Assembly: GCA_902774845.1 (NCBI GenBank)
Contig: CACYJU010000008.1
Coordinates: 1-64,000, forward strand
Direction: 5' to 3'
From: an uncultured Bacteroidota bacterium
Lineage (GTDB): Bacteria > Bacteroidota > Bacteroidia > Bacteroidales > P3
Length of the DNA stretch: 64,000 bases
Part shown: one piece after another, positions 1 to 8,472 of the stretch
Layout of the letters: each line of letters opens with the position of its first letter
Numbering within the stretch: the stretch's first letter is position 1
The notes under the pieces: model-generated
What the model saw: the letters and a program-made list of their open reading frames with translations, nothing else
Database searches by the model: none
Told to the model about the DNA's origin: nothing
Program-made: the position numbers and the translations under genes

Positions 1-530
1 TATCTCCAGCCAGTGTGCTCTCAAACAAAATATATATAAGTAGTATAGTTACGCATAACTTATTATATTACAATATATTATATTTTTAACATTTATAATA
101 TTTGAATAAAATGATGTATAAAATCAGAAAAAAATGAACTAAAATCTCCAATTTTTGAACCGATTTTTGAAAAAAATGAAGTCCCCACCCCAATTCTGCA
201 ATGGAATTTCAAAAACAATTTTCTCTCCCCTCTCTAACCAGAGAGGGGCAGGGGGAGAGTCTTTTGCACGTGAATTCACCGTTCACCGTTCACCGTCGGC
301 AAAATTCTATTAAATACAAGTCGACGGAAAACACAAACAATAATCAGCAAATCAAAACATTATCGAATCAACCACCACCTCGGAAACCCATCCACTCCAC
401 CGCAAAGGGTGATTTCAACCCCCCAAATACCCCCTCAAAACCCCACAAAACCCATTCAAAATTCCATAGAACTGAATAAAATCTCACAAAAAACATCCAA
501 ATCTCCTCGGCACGAAATACAAATAAAGCC
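1..530. other. AT-rich intergenic region with short repeats
   Basis: No convincing gene. The first 200 bases are very AT-rich. A palindromic GC-rich element lies at 223-259 and a repeat of the word ttcacc/gttcacc at about 275-297. Open frames here (for instance 201-479) are short, run through the repeats and have the composition of spacer DNA. The left edge could hold the last codons of a gene beginning outside the window; this cannot be decided from 36 bases. Confidence 0.6.
223..259. repeat. Palindromic GC-rich element, copy 1
   Basis: A hairpin with perfect 9-bp arms, cccctctct at 227-235 and agagagggg at 240-248, around a 4-base loop, followed by a second G-rich run ending at 259. Two longer relatives occur at 12683-12723 and 22224-22262, and the three share the CTCTCCC...AGAGA.GGGGAG core. 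It belongs to a dispersed intergenic repeat family of unknown function. Confidence 0.7.
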
Positions 531-1718
531 TTATTTTAGGGTTTCAACTATTGCAGTAACATCTGCATCGTTAAGATTGAACCATTCGCCACGAAGTCTT
601 TGTTGAGAGTAAGTAGCATGCAATGCCGATTCGATTGACTCTGCAATTTTACGGATCGGATATTTTTTACAGGCAACCAGTTCTATTGAGGGTTTTTCGC
701 TTTGCAACGTCTTTTCGCGGTATTCAGGTTTATTTGAAATACCTATTTTGTAATACCCGTTTGTAGCGTCACGCATCAGATAAACGTAACATTCACTGGA
801 GTTATAATTGTTATTAATAACTTTGGTTTTGCGAGAAGGGAAATTATAATCAGGATAAAGTCTTTTTATTGTATCAATATACTCTAACAGATAATAATGA
901 AATGCTTGTTGCCTATATTCACCGAATATTTCATTAATGAAATTACAATCACTCGGAGATACACCTTCTTTCGCATATGTAATTCTATAAGAAACCATTC
1001 TCTTATTCAATAGGATATCAATGTCCTCTTGAAATAAAGGACAACTAAATTGAACTTTTTCTAATGGTTTGTTTTTTACAGAAAAATCTATAACGCTACC
1101 ATCATCGAACAAAATAGAAATATTATCCCCTTTATGTAGAAAAGAATCATAAGAGGTATACCATATTTGTTTTGGGAAATCGTCGTCATTTCTATAAAAA
1201 GCATATGCTCTTGTTCTTATAGTAATGTTACCTTCATTATCCTCATAATCAAGCTTTATATATAAAACTCTTCCTAATTGGAAAAAACTGGAACTTTCCA
1301 CAAGACCTTCCCAATTCCATGAAAGATAGCTTTTTTTAGAATAAGGGTCTGTTTCTATTGTTGCAATAGGTTTACCAATAATAAATTTGATTGCATCATC
1401 AATATTATCAAATATGTATCCTAAAACAATATCTTTTAGTTTTTCCTTTGTCAAACACCTTCCATTTTTTACTGCAGGAACAAAAAAACCTTTTTCTGGA
1501 GAAAAAATTGTTGATACATATTTAGGCTTGCCAAACATACCAACTTCTATCGTTATTTCAATAATTCTTTCATTGATAGATACATTTCGAATGGGATCAA
1601 TTCCGTTAATGACGTGTTGATCAAGATAATGTACAACTGATTTCTTGTAATCAGACTCATTGCAATACAATTTATCAATCTCATTCTGAGATATTTTTAT
1701 TTTCAACATTTTCCCCAT
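531..1718 (-). CDS. GIY-YIG (T5orf172/MUG113-like) domain protein
   Basis: 395 residues. The N-terminal 300 residues are not recognised. The C-terminal 85 residues look like a T5orf172/MUG113-type GIY-YIG nuclease-fold domain: YVYLMR...GYYKIGIS at about 311-328 supplies the GIY-YIG-like strand pair, and the later ALHATY...RGEWFNL is the usual helix and closing motif. Members of this family are found in phages and mobile elements; DNA cleavage is plausible but unproven here. Codons are AT-rich compared with the housekeeping genes further right, suggesting acquired DNA. A second in-frame ATG at 1707-1709 could be the real start. It stands alone, divergent from the unknown pair at 1999-3883. Confidence 0.6.
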   Translation of the reverse strand: MGKMLKIKISQNEIDKLYCNESDYKKSVVHYLDQHVINGIDPIRNVSINERIIEITIEVGMFGKPKYVSTIFSPEKGFFVPAVKNGRCLTKEKLKDIVLGYIFDNIDDAIKFIIGKPIATIETDPYSKKSYLSWNWEGLVESSSFFQLGRVLYIKLDYEDNEGNITIRTRAYAFYRNDDDFPKQIWYTSYDSFLHKGDNISILFDDGSVIDFSVKNKPLEKVQFSCPLFQEDIDILLNKRMVSYRITYAKEGVSPSDCNFINEIFGEYRQQAFHYYLLEYIDTIKRLYPDYNFPSRKTKVINNNYNSSECYVYLMRDATNGYYKIGISNKPEYREKTLQSEKPSIELVACKKYPIRKIAESIESALHATYSQQRLRGEWFNLNDADVTAIVETLK

Positions 1719-1998
1719 TATTCTTTTCTTTTAGTGTTTTAATAGTCAATAGACATATTGTCAGTTTGCAAATATACTAAATCCACCACGATTAGTAAAA
1801 ACTAAATTCCAACGGTTAACGGTTAACGGTGATTTCACATGTCATACAACATTACCTGAATTACTTATGTGCACATTGTCAGGTTATTAAGAAAATCTAA
1901 TCAAAATTCCCATTTGCTATACGGATTGCTTAGTATCTTTGCAAAATCATCATCGAATAGATGTTGTATTTGAATATGTACAATAAAAAGAATAAGAT
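1719..1998. promoter_or_regulatory. Divergent intergenic region with a TAnnTTTG promoter
   Basis: A Bacteroidales-type -7 element TATCTTTG lies at 1934-1941 on the plus strand, 57 bases before the ATG at 1999. A TTTG at 1913-1916 could be the -33 box, although the 17-base spacing is shorter than the usual 19-21. The stretch 1811-1835 carries tandem gttaacg words like those in other gaps of this window. Confidence 0.5.
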
Positions 1999-3249
1999 AT
2001 GAAACTGACAAATTTGCCGAAAGATTTTGTTTACACGGACAGAAAGTCGATTGAAGATTTTTTGAGCGAAAATGACCTGAACAAAGACTTGTATAAAGTG
2101 TACATTAGGGTGGATCACACTTTTTATAAGTTTGATTTTGCTCCAGAAAAAGCTTTCAATGAGGCGTATTATATTGCAACTTTAGCCATGAACGAGCCTC
2201 ATCCCGAAGTCCTTTTGAATGAATGGTGGAATTTGGCCAAAATTCATATGGGGAAAGCGTACGCTGCCAATTTGGTCATGTCAATGGTATATGTTATTTT
2301 GAGTCTTCAGGAGAATAAACCGCCTATCTTTGAATATGTGCTGCATTTTTCTGTATACCATAATTATGGCAAGGACTATTTACCATTCTTCAAACAGTTG
2401 GCTGACAATTCCAAAGTACGATTCAACAGTAATCTCAAAATACATCCACTCCCAGTATCTGAACTAAAAAAGTATAGTGAGGATTTACAGCAGTTGACAG
2501 ATAATTTCACCCAAAAGAATATCAAGGAATTGGTTTCAATATATCCAAATACGAATTGGCAATTGGACTTACTTAAGTTGATAGAAGCGGAACAAAAGAG
2601 AGTGGAAAAACAAGAGAGTATGGAAAGGGTGGAATATTCAGCTCAAATAAATAAGGAATTTTATGACGATCTACGCATAAAAATAAAAAACGAACAGGTT
2701 AAGCCTGCATTTTGTTTTATGGCGATTTCAAAAACAAATAGCCCCCAAGGACACCGACAGGGGAAAAGTGGTTCTGAACACTCAGTGAAAGATAATCAGA
2801 AAGAGATAATATCAGAAAAACAATTGTCAGTGGAAGGGCTTCTGTCGCGAGTGGAAATTCTTGAAGAAAGAATCAATGAATTAATCAATGAAAACGCAGA
2901 ATTGGCCCAAAAGTCCCTACCGGTAGAAATAAAAACAGAAGGCGGCTCAGTAACCAATAAAATTGAAAAAATTTCTGAAAAATTTGATATACTAAGAGAC
3001 AATCAAACCCAAAATATGTATATTTCAATAGAGGATATTGCAAAGTGGTCTTTTAGTTGCAACGAGAATTGTGTGTCGACATACAAGCAAATGATTTATG
3101 ACCTTAATATATCATTGCCAGATGAGTTAAGAAAAAAAATAGATAGATATGAGCAAGAATATAAGGCACAGTTATCTCGTCCGAAGGTGATGAACCTGAA
3201 TAACAGCGTATTTAACGATATACATAACAACGGAACGGTAAATAGTTAA
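1999..3249 (+). CDS. Unknown protein with coiled-coil, first of a gene pair
   Basis: 416 residues, family not recognised. The first 230 residues look globular and mostly helical with many aromatic residues, and there is no signal peptide or membrane segment. A polar linker (about 245-275) rich in Gly, Ser, Gln and His follows, then a heptad-like coiled coil at roughly 275-305 (LLSRVEILEERINELINENA). The C-terminus turns Asn-rich (MNLNNSVFNDIHNNGTVNS). The next gene starts 22 bases later and its N-terminus is also Asn-rich and beta-like, so the two products probably work together. AT-rich codons and neighbours point to an accessory island. No function can be assigned. Confidence 0.7.
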   Translation: MKLTNLPKDFVYTDRKSIEDFLSENDLNKDLYKVYIRVDHTFYKFDFAPEKAFNEAYYIATLAMNEPHPEVLLNEWWNLAKIHMGKAYAANLVMSMVYVILSLQENKPPIFEYVLHFSVYHNYGKDYLPFFKQLADNSKVRFNSNLKIHPLPVSELKKYSEDLQQLTDNFTQKNIKELVSIYPNTNWQLDLLKLIEAEQKRVEKQESMERVEYSAQINKEFYDDLRIKIKNEQVKPAFCFMAISKTNSPQGHRQGKSGSEHSVKDNQKEIISEKQLSVEGLLSRVEILEERINELINENAELAQKSLPVEIKTEGGSVTNKIEKISEKFDILRDNQTQNMYISIEDIAKWSFSCNENCVSTYKQMIYDLNISLPDELRKKIDRYEQEYKAQLSRPKVMNLNNSVFNDIHNNGTVNS

Positions 3250-3271
3250 GTTTAACGTAAAATAAAAATCT

Positions 3272-3883
3272 ATGGCAGGAAATATAATTAATATGTACGG
3301 GACTAGTTCCTATGTGGAAGTCTGCAACAACGAAAATGTAACCCTCAAAATCGGCAATGCTTCGGTTAATGTGGAACAAAGCGGCTCCAATGAACCTGAT
3401 GATACTTGTGAATATTCTAATTGTGGAATACCGACAGGAGCACAAGCAGAAGAAAATGAGATAGTCAATAAATACGACCATTTTGTAAAAACTGTTGAGG
3501 CTTACAGGTTCTTAGAATGTCCTGCCGTCGCATGTCTTGACGAAGCACAGCGAGGTCAACTTGTTAGAAAGATTGTGAGTCGGAGTGATAAAAACGGGGC
3601 ATACGCAATTGCTATGTTATGTGAATTGAACTACGACAATTGGATGATGGAGAACTACGCAAAAGCCAATCCGCATTGTAGAAAGATGACAAAAAAAGCA
3701 ATCTTTAGTCATTGGGCTGATGCTCTTAGTCTGACCAATGCAAGAGCTGTTGCTGGCAACTATAATGTAATACGCAACACGAATAGCAGCGAAGACAGGG
3801 ATAAGTATAAGGCATCGGAATATACACTTGCCGTACACAATGATTACTTGGCCATCAAAAATACCGGCAAAAAACTCGAATAG
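3272..3883 (+). CDS. Unknown protein, second of a gene pair
   Basis: 203 residues, not recognised. Residues 1-38 alternate hydrophobic and polar residues with many Asn (INMYGTSSYVEV..NNENVTLKIGNASVNVEQ pattern), as in short beta-solenoid or beta-sandwich segments. The rest (about 65-203) looks helical and contains a cluster of aromatics and basic residues around 115-135. It is 22 bases downstream of the 416-residue gene, in the same direction, and is followed by a good terminator, so the two form an operon. AT-rich composition like its partner. Possibly an accessory gene of an integrated element; that is inference from location only. Confidence 0.7.
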   Translation: MAGNIINMYGTSSYVEVCNNENVTLKIGNASVNVEQSGSNEPDDTCEYSNCGIPTGAQAEENEIVNKYDHFVKTVEAYRFLECPAVACLDEAQRGQLVRKIVSRSDKNGAYAIAMLCELNYDNWMMENYAKANPHCRKMTKKAIFSHWADALSLTNARAVAGNYNVIRNTNSSEDRDKYKASEYTLAVHNDYLAIKNTGKKLE

Positions 3884-3907
3884 TTAATCGGATTTCACAT
3901 CCCCAGG

Positions 3908-3947
3908 GCTGTAGGTAACACCATGCTGTTATCTACAGCTTATTTTT
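3908..3947 (+). terminator. Rho-independent terminator of the unknown gene pair
   Basis: Arms gctgtaggtaaca (3908-3920) and tgttatctacagc (3927-3939) pair over 13 positions with one G-U pair and a 6-base loop. A T-rich tail (ttattttttac) follows. It lies 25 bases after the stop of the 203-residue gene. Confidence 0.85.
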
Positions 3948-3979
3948 TACACCCTCATAATTTACTAATAATCAACTAA

Positions 3980-4020
3980 GCCATAAAAGTTATGCTATAA
4001 AAAAACATAACTTTTATGGC
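3980..4020. promoter_or_regulatory. Perfect 15-bp inverted repeat, candidate operator
   Basis: gccataaaagttatg at 3980-3994 is repeated exactly in inverse at 4006-4020, with an AT-only apart from one C 11-base centre. The right arm ends just before the TTTG/TACCTTTG promoter of the small helix-turn-helix gene. There is no T tail in a position that would make it an ordinary terminator on the plus strand. A dimeric repressor site, perhaps for the helix-turn-helix protein encoded at 4110, is a reasonable guess. Confidence 0.65.
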
Positions 4021-4022
4021 CT

Positions 4023-4068
4023 TTTGGCATAAAAAACCACTTTTACCTTTGCACTCGATTTCGAAATC
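4023..4068 (+). promoter_or_regulatory. Promoter of the HTH-primase operon with a 12-bp palindrome at its start site
   Basis: TTTG at 4023-4026 and TACCTTTG at 4044-4051 fit the Bacteroidales -33/-7 pattern (17-base spacer). Immediately after it is the perfect palindrome gatttcgaaatc at 4057-4068, which would cover the expected transcription start. Together with the larger inverted repeat just upstream this gives two symmetrical sites around one promoter. Confidence 0.65.
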
Positions 4069-4109
4069 AAACAAAAATAAACTAAGTATTAATTCAAATT
4101 TTTCAAACT

Positions 4110-4394
4110 ATGGAAAAAGAAAATTTAAATAGAACTCTTCTTGTTGAACTGGCCGACAAGGTCGGGGTCTCGATGGACGACTTGCTTTCTCACTGTCGCC
4201 GTCAGCAACTGGTCGACGACCGCTGCATGATAGTGGCTCTCTTGATTAACGACTACCACCTCACCCAGAAAGAGGTGGCTCCGCTGCTTCAGATAAGCCA
4301 GCCGGCCGTGTCTAAGCTGCTCACGCGTCATGAGGACCTCGTCAAGTATAACACAACCTACCGCAACCAGTTCAACTCAATCATTAATCAGTAA
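4110..4394 (+). CDS. Small helix-turn-helix DNA-binding protein
   Basis: 94 residues. The middle (about 33-74) reads as a helix-turn-helix: DDRCMIVALLI followed by LTQKEVAPLLQISQPAVSKL, which resembles domain IV of DnaA or other HTH folds where the second helix contacts DNA. No ATPase part is present. It begins a plus-strand cluster with a small unknown gene (22-base gap) and a primase-like gene, an order seen in Bacteroidales genomes next to BT4734/VirE-type genes. The promoter in front contains two palindromes, so autoregulation is likely but inferred. Unlike the genes to its left, its codons are GC-rich and host-like. Confidence 0.65.
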   Translation: MEKENLNRTLLVELADKVGVSMDDLLSHCRRQQLVDDRCMIVALLINDYHLTQKEVAPLLQISQPAVSKLLTRHEDLVKYNTTYRNQFNSIINQ

Positions 4395-4416
4395 CAAACC
4401 AAAAACATTATTTATT

Positions 4417-4734
4417 ATGAAAAGATCTTATAAGTATGTCGTCATCGACGGCGTGAGAGTAAAAATGAATTGCCAAGAAAGAATCCAATGCCAGACCGTA
4501 CGTGGCAAGGGTATGTACAACCGTTGGGACAAGGAGTTCCTCTTTATCCAGGATGGCCCCAGTGGTCCGAGGAGCAAAGAGCTCATGCGCACAGCCCACT
4601 CGCGTCTGGTACGCCGTCCAGACGGACGTTACACTCTCACCTTCCGCTTCTCCGACGAGGAACGTGGCATCATGAAATCTCTCGTGGGCGAGATGAAAGA
4701 GATCGCTAAAAAGAACTACAATAACATTGGATAA
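4417..4734 (+). CDS. Small basic unknown protein
   Basis: 105 residues from the ATG at 4417. A longer frame reaches back to 4330, but this would overlap the preceding gene and adds a low-complexity Ser/Thr stretch, so the later start is preferred. The protein is rich in Arg and Lys and contains no membrane segment. The pattern YTLTFRFSDEERGIMKSLVGEMKEI near the end suggests a beta strand followed by a helix. It sits between the HTH gene and the primase gene and is probably co-transcribed with both. Its stop codon lies at the edge of a short tandem repeat. Family not recognised. Confidence 0.65.
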   Translation: MKRSYKYVVIDGVRVKMNCQERIQCQTVRGKGMYNRWDKEFLFIQDGPSGPRSKELMRTAHSRLVRRPDGRYTLTFRFSDEERGIMKSLVGEMKEIAKKNYNNIG

Positions 4735-4762
4735 CGATAACGAAAACGATAACGAAAACGAT
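4731..4762 (+). repeat. 12-bp tandem repeat between two genes
   Basis: gataacgaaaac occurs twice exactly (4736-4747, 4748-4759) with partial copies on both sides. The stop codon of the upstream gene (4732-4734) is inside the repeat and the primase ATG follows at 4771. The mRNA strand is A-rich and poor in G, as in other leaders of this window. Confidence 0.85.
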
Positions 4763-4770
4763 TTACGACT

Positions 4771-7008
4771 ATGAAGTTTACGATATTTAGCAGCGTGCGC
4801 TCGCACAAAGGCGAGCCTCTGACTGCCGAAAAATTCAATAAGGTAACCCACGACCCTTGTCTCAAGGAGATATGCATCCTCATCGCTAAAGAGCCTGACC
4901 ACGACAAGCAGCAACGCCTGAAGAAAGGTCTCCCTATCGTGACTTGGAACGCCTCCTTCGACGGTGCTCGCAAGAACGACCTGGCCCATCCGAGCGGTGC
5001 TTTCATGCTCGACATCGACGGCATCGACAACCCCTACGACCTCTGGTGCTCCATCATCGGCCGCCGTGAGGAGTTGGGTATACTTCTGGCGCACAAGACC
5101 CCTTCAACGAGGGGTCTGCGCCTGGTGTGCAAGTGCCGTCCCGAGCTCCATTCCATCGACGAGTGTCAGCAGTGGCTGGCCAAGGAGATTGGCGTCTCTC
5201 ACGACCCGGCCTGCAAGGACTGGGCCAGGTCGAGCTACATGGTGCCGGAGGACTACATCTATTATATGGACAGCAAAGCTCTCTTTCTGGATGACCCTCA
5301 GGTGCAATACGAGACCTCTCCAACCAATCTCTCCATTCCATCAACTCCAACCTCTCCATCAACTCCTTCCACCCCCGACATGCAGCTCTCTTTCAAGGGT
5401 ATCCCTCTCGCTGACATCGCTCTCGAATGGCTAATCCAGACGGGTGGCGAGCCGGTCGAGGGTGAGCGCAACACCCGTCTCTACGCTCTCGCTTTCGAGC
5501 TGCGTTGCATCACCGACTTCAACGAGGCCACTCTCCTTTCCGTCATGCCTCGTTACGGCCTCGCCGAGGACGAGATGCGTGGCTTGATCCATTCGGCTTG
5601 CAGCGCTCCTCGTTCTAAAGACCTCCCCAAGAACCTCGAGACGGTCCTGCAGAGGTTACTTCGTAGTGCCGACGACAACCTCTCGCTCGACGACCAGCAG
5701 TCGTTGAATCCTAAGTTCCCTCCTCTGCCTCCTCTCTTCAAGCAGGTGGTGGCCACCGCTCCGAAGGACTTCAAAGCGGCTGCCACGCTCTGTCTGCTCC
5801 CTCTCGTGGGCACTCTCGCTTCGAGGTTGAGGGCCGTCTATCTCGACAAGAAGATGCACTCGCCCTCCTTCCAGGTCTGCCTCGAAGCACCTCAAGCCAG
5901 CGGTAAGAGTTTTATCAGCCGTATGGCCGAGATGATCCTGGCTCCCATCATCGCAAGAGACGAGGAGGGCTACAAGATCGAGAACGACTACAAGGAGAAG
6001 TCCCGTGCTCTGGGCTCCAGGGTCTCTGCCGAACAGCGCATGGAGCAGCTGGGCGCCAAGCCGAAACCTATAGTGAGGTTCATCACGCCTACCATAAGCA
6101 TCACCAAGCTGCTTATGCGCATGGCTAACGCTCAGGGCCTTCACCTCATGGCTGTGGCCGAGGAGATCGACACCGTGACCAAAGCCTTCAAGCGTGGATT
6201 CTCCAACTACAGCGACATGCTCCGCGTGGCCTTCGACAACGACCGCTACGGTCAGGACTATGCCAGCGACGAGTCTTTCAGCGGGGTGGTCAACATGTAC
6301 TACAACACGCTATTCAGCGGCACTCCGAAGGCGATGCGTCGCTTCTATCCCGATGTGGAGGACGGCACGGTGTCGAGGGTCTGCTTCACCTCACTTCCCT
6401 ACCGTCTCGGCAACCCCATCCCGGTTTGGGACGAGCTGCAGGACAAAGACCGTGCCGAGGTCGAGAGGCTTATTGCCATGCTCGACTCTGTCAGCTTCGG
6501 CGACGGATTGGTCAAACCCACTCACCTCATGGACCTAGATTGGCTGAACAAGAAGATGGACCTGTGGCTACAGAAGCAGAGGAAGCTTTCGGTCAAGACC
6601 AACGACCAGTCGCGCGATATCTTCTGCCGTCGAGCCTCTGTGGTGGGCTTCCGTGCCGGCATGCTGGCGTGGTTCCTCTACGAGGAGAAAGACACTCCGC
6701 TGAACCGTCGCAATACGGTCAAGTTCGCCCAATGGGTCGCCTCCCAGATGCTCAACCAGCTGATCCTCCGTTTCCCCAAGATCGAGGTCTACAGCAACGT
6801 GATTCGTTGGGACGAAGTATTCCGCACCCTGAACAACGAGTTCACCCGCGACGAGCTGCAGAGGGCTATACAGAACTGCGACACGCAGACTCCGTTGAAA
6901 AAAGTCCTCTCGGTATGGAGCGCCCAAAAATGCATCGAATGTATCGCGACCGACAAAAACCAGCAAGGTCAGCTGATGTCCGTGAGGTTCAGGAAGTTGA
7001 ATGTATGA
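4771..7008 (+). CDS. BT4734/VirE-type primase with DUF3987-like ATPase region
   Basis: 745 residues. Residues 1-190 match the BT4734/VirE N-terminal domain type found in Bacteroidales elements (GAFMLDIDGID, and HKTPSTRGLRLVCK with a following SSYMVPEDYIYYMD), a primase-polymerase-like fold. Residues about 187-207 are a Ser/Thr/Pro linker whose DNA is itself repetitive. A helical region (210-300) follows and then a DUF3987-like domain with a Walker-A-like motif APQASGKS near 373-380 and an acidic VAEEID later. The likely role is replication priming or helicase work for an integrated element. HTH and small-gene neighbours are typical; no integrase, HU-like gene or relaxase is visible, so the element is partial. 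Confidence 0.75.
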   Translation: MKFTIFSSVRSHKGEPLTAEKFNKVTHDPCLKEICILIAKEPDHDKQQRLKKGLPIVTWNASFDGARKNDLAHPSGAFMLDIDGIDNPYDLWCSIIGRREELGILLAHKTPSTRGLRLVCKCRPELHSIDECQQWLAKEIGVSHDPACKDWARSSYMVPEDYIYYMDSKALFLDDPQVQYETSPTNLSIPSTPTSPSTPSTPDMQLSFKGIPLADIALEWLIQTGGEPVEGERNTRLYALAFELRCITDFNEATLLSVMPRYGLAEDEMRGLIHSACSAPRSKDLPKNLETVLQRLLRSADDNLSLDDQQSLNPKFPPLPPLFKQVVATAPKDFKAAATLCLLPLVGTLASRLRAVYLDKKMHSPSFQVCLEAPQASGKSFISRMAEMILAPIIARDEEGYKIENDYKEKSRALGSRVSAEQRMEQLGAKPKPIVRFITPTISITKLLMRMANAQGLHLMAVAEEIDTVTKAFKRGFSNYSDMLRVAFDNDRYGQDYASDESFSGVVNMYYNTLFSGTPKAMRRFYPDVEDGTVSRVCFTSLPYRLGNPIPVWDELQDKDRAEVERLIAMLDSVSFGDGLVKPTHLMDLDWLNKKMDLWLQKQRKLSVKTNDQSRDIFCRRASVVGFRAGMLAWFLYEEKDTPLNRRNTVKFAQWVASQMLNQLILRFPKIEVYSNVIRWDEVFRTLNNEFTRDELQRAIQNCDTQTPLKKVLSVWSAQKCIECIATDKNQQGQLMSVRFRKLNV

Positions 7009-7033
7009 GTGTGGGCACCGTGTACAACTCTAT

Positions 7034-7072
7034 AAAAAAAGCACACTTCGTTCGGAGGTGTGCTTTTTTTTT
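7034..7072. terminator. Bidirectional terminator after the primase
   Basis: A-run plus gcacac (7034-7046) pairs with gtgtgc plus T-run (7059-7072). The flanking A and T runs make it usable in both directions: for the primase on the plus strand and for the lipoprotein gene ending at 7167 on the minus strand. Confidence 0.85.
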
Positions 7073-7166
7073 CAGATTCGCTTCGCTGTTTCCTCTACCC
7101 GAACATCTAAAAACGCGAAAGGCTCTAAAATTCTTCTTAATTGCAGGCAATGGAGATAGATACGTT

Positions 7167-7565
7167 TCAGTCGTCCATCTTGACTTTGACGAAGATGGCT
7201 TGCTGCAGGGCTATCTCGTTGCCGGTGACGAGGTCTTTGTAGGTGTAGTGCTTGTAGCAGTGGGCGGCGTTGTAGTTGTTGTCGAGATAGATAGTGCCGG
7301 AGATGTGGCGTCCGATCTTGAGGATGCGAGGCGACTGATAGATGGCTATCACATGTCCGCGCAGGGTGCTGTCTTCGACGATCATGATGCTGTCGCCGAT
7401 GTCGGAGGGCGACTCCAAGGACACGAGGTAGGCGAAGTCGTTCATCGACTGGCAAATTTCATAGCCTACCACCTTGCCGGAAAAGGCAAACTCCTCGTGA
7501 TGCTTGCAACTGGTTAAAACAAAGACGGTAACGAAAACAAATAGAAGGAAAGATATACGGTTCAT
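7167..7565 (-). CDS. Small lipoprotein of unknown function
   Basis: 132 residues. A hydrophobic signal sequence (about residues 3-18) ends in the lipobox LTSC, so the protein should be lipidated at Cys20 and exported. The mature part is predicted beta-rich (GKVVGYEICQ, YLVSLES, HVIAIYQS, ISGTIYLD), like a small OB or beta-barrel fold, with several Cys and His residues. No family is recognised. It lies downstream of dapD on the same strand (58-base gap) but functional linkage is doubtful. The gap between them contains runs of the word actaatca. Confidence 0.75.
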   Translation of the reverse strand: MNRISFLLFVFVTVFVLTSCKHHEEFAFSGKVVGYEICQSMNDFAYLVSLESPSDIGDSIMIVEDSTLRGHVIAIYQSPRILKIGRHISGTIYLDNNYNAAHCYKHYTYKDLVTGNEIALQQAIFVKVKMDD

Positions 7566-7623
7566 GCAGATTTATAAGGTTAAAGAGAAAACATTTGTCT
7601 AATCACTAATCACTTTTCACTAA

Positions 7624-8427
7624 TCACGAGATATTGTACTCTCGCAGGGCTTCGTTGAGTGAGGTTTTCTTGTCGGTCGACTCGGAGCGGTGGCCTATGA
7701 TGAGGGCACAGCTGACCTGATAGTCGCCAGCTGGGTAATGGCGTGTGTATGAGCCGGGTATCACTACGCTGCGGGCGGGGACGCGACCTTTGTACACCAC
7801 CGGCTCGGAGGCCGTGACGTCGACGATATGTGTCGAGGCGGTGATGACTGTGTTGGCTCCGAGGACGGCTTCGGTCTCGATATGAGCTCCTTCGACCACG
7901 ATGCAGCGGCTGCCGATGAAGCAGTGGTCCTCGACGATGACGGGAGCTGCCTGCAAGGGTTCGAGCACTCCTCCTATGCCCACCCCTCCAGAGAGGTGCA
8001 CGTTCTTGCCTATCTGGGCGCAGCTTCCGACGGTGGCCCAAGTGTCAACCATCGTGCCGCTGTCAACATAGGCTCCGATATTGACGTAGGAGGGCATCAT
8101 GACGACGCCAGGTGCGAGGAAGGCTCCGTAGCGGGCGACGGCGTGAGGCACCACGCGGACACCCCGCTCGGCGTAGTCGCCCTTGAGGGGTATCTTGTCG
8201 TAGTAGCGGAAGGGGCCGGCCTCGCTGGGCTCCATCTTGGAGATCTGGAAGTAGAGCAGGATGGCTTTCTTCACCCACTCGTTCACCTGCCACCCCTCTC
8301 CCACCGGCTCGGCGGCTCGAAGCTCGCCTTGGTCGAGCAGCCGCACGACCTCTCGCACGGCTTCTGTATACTCGTTCTTTTCAAGCAGAGCGCGGTCGTC
8401 CCACGCTTTTTCTATCATTGTTTTCAT
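7624..8427 (-). CDS. dapD: Tetrahydrodipicolinate N-succinyltransferase
   Basis: 267 residues, usual length. Transfers succinyl from succinyl-CoA to tetrahydrodipicolinate in lysine and diaminopimelate synthesis, in the cytoplasm as a trimer. The sequence has a helical N-terminus (1-100) and then a left-handed beta helix of hexapeptide repeats (about 105-230: VNIGAYVDSGTMVDTWATVG, IGKNVHLSGGVGIGGV, FIGSRCIVVEGAHIETEAVLGANTVIT). The C-terminal strand segment around SCALIIGHR is typical of DapD. No other dap genes are nearby. The stop codon overlaps an actaatcac repeat. A second start codon three residues inside (MIEKAW) is possible. Confidence 0.95.
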   Translation of the reverse strand: MKTMIEKAWDDRALLEKNEYTEAVREVVRLLDQGELRAAEPVGEGWQVNEWVKKAILLYFQISKMEPSEAGPFRYYDKIPLKGDYAERGVRVVPHAVARYGAFLAPGVVMMPSYVNIGAYVDSGTMVDTWATVGSCAQIGKNVHLSGGVGIGGVLEPLQAAPVIVEDHCFIGSRCIVVEGAHIETEAVLGANTVITASTHIVDVTASEPVVYKGRVPARSVVIPGSYTRHYPAGDYQVSCALIIGHRSESTDKKTSLNEALREYNIS

Positions 8428-8472
8428 GACTGCAAAAATACAATAATTAATAATAATACTCGTTAATGTGGT

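Noticed and set aside
201..479. 92-residue open frame near the left edge
   Set aside because: It runs through a palindromic repeat and gttcacc repeats, has no protein character and no promoter.
4408..5094. 228-residue open frame on the minus strand
   Set aside because: It is antisense to the small gene at 4417 and the start of the primase gene, whose protein is clearly real.
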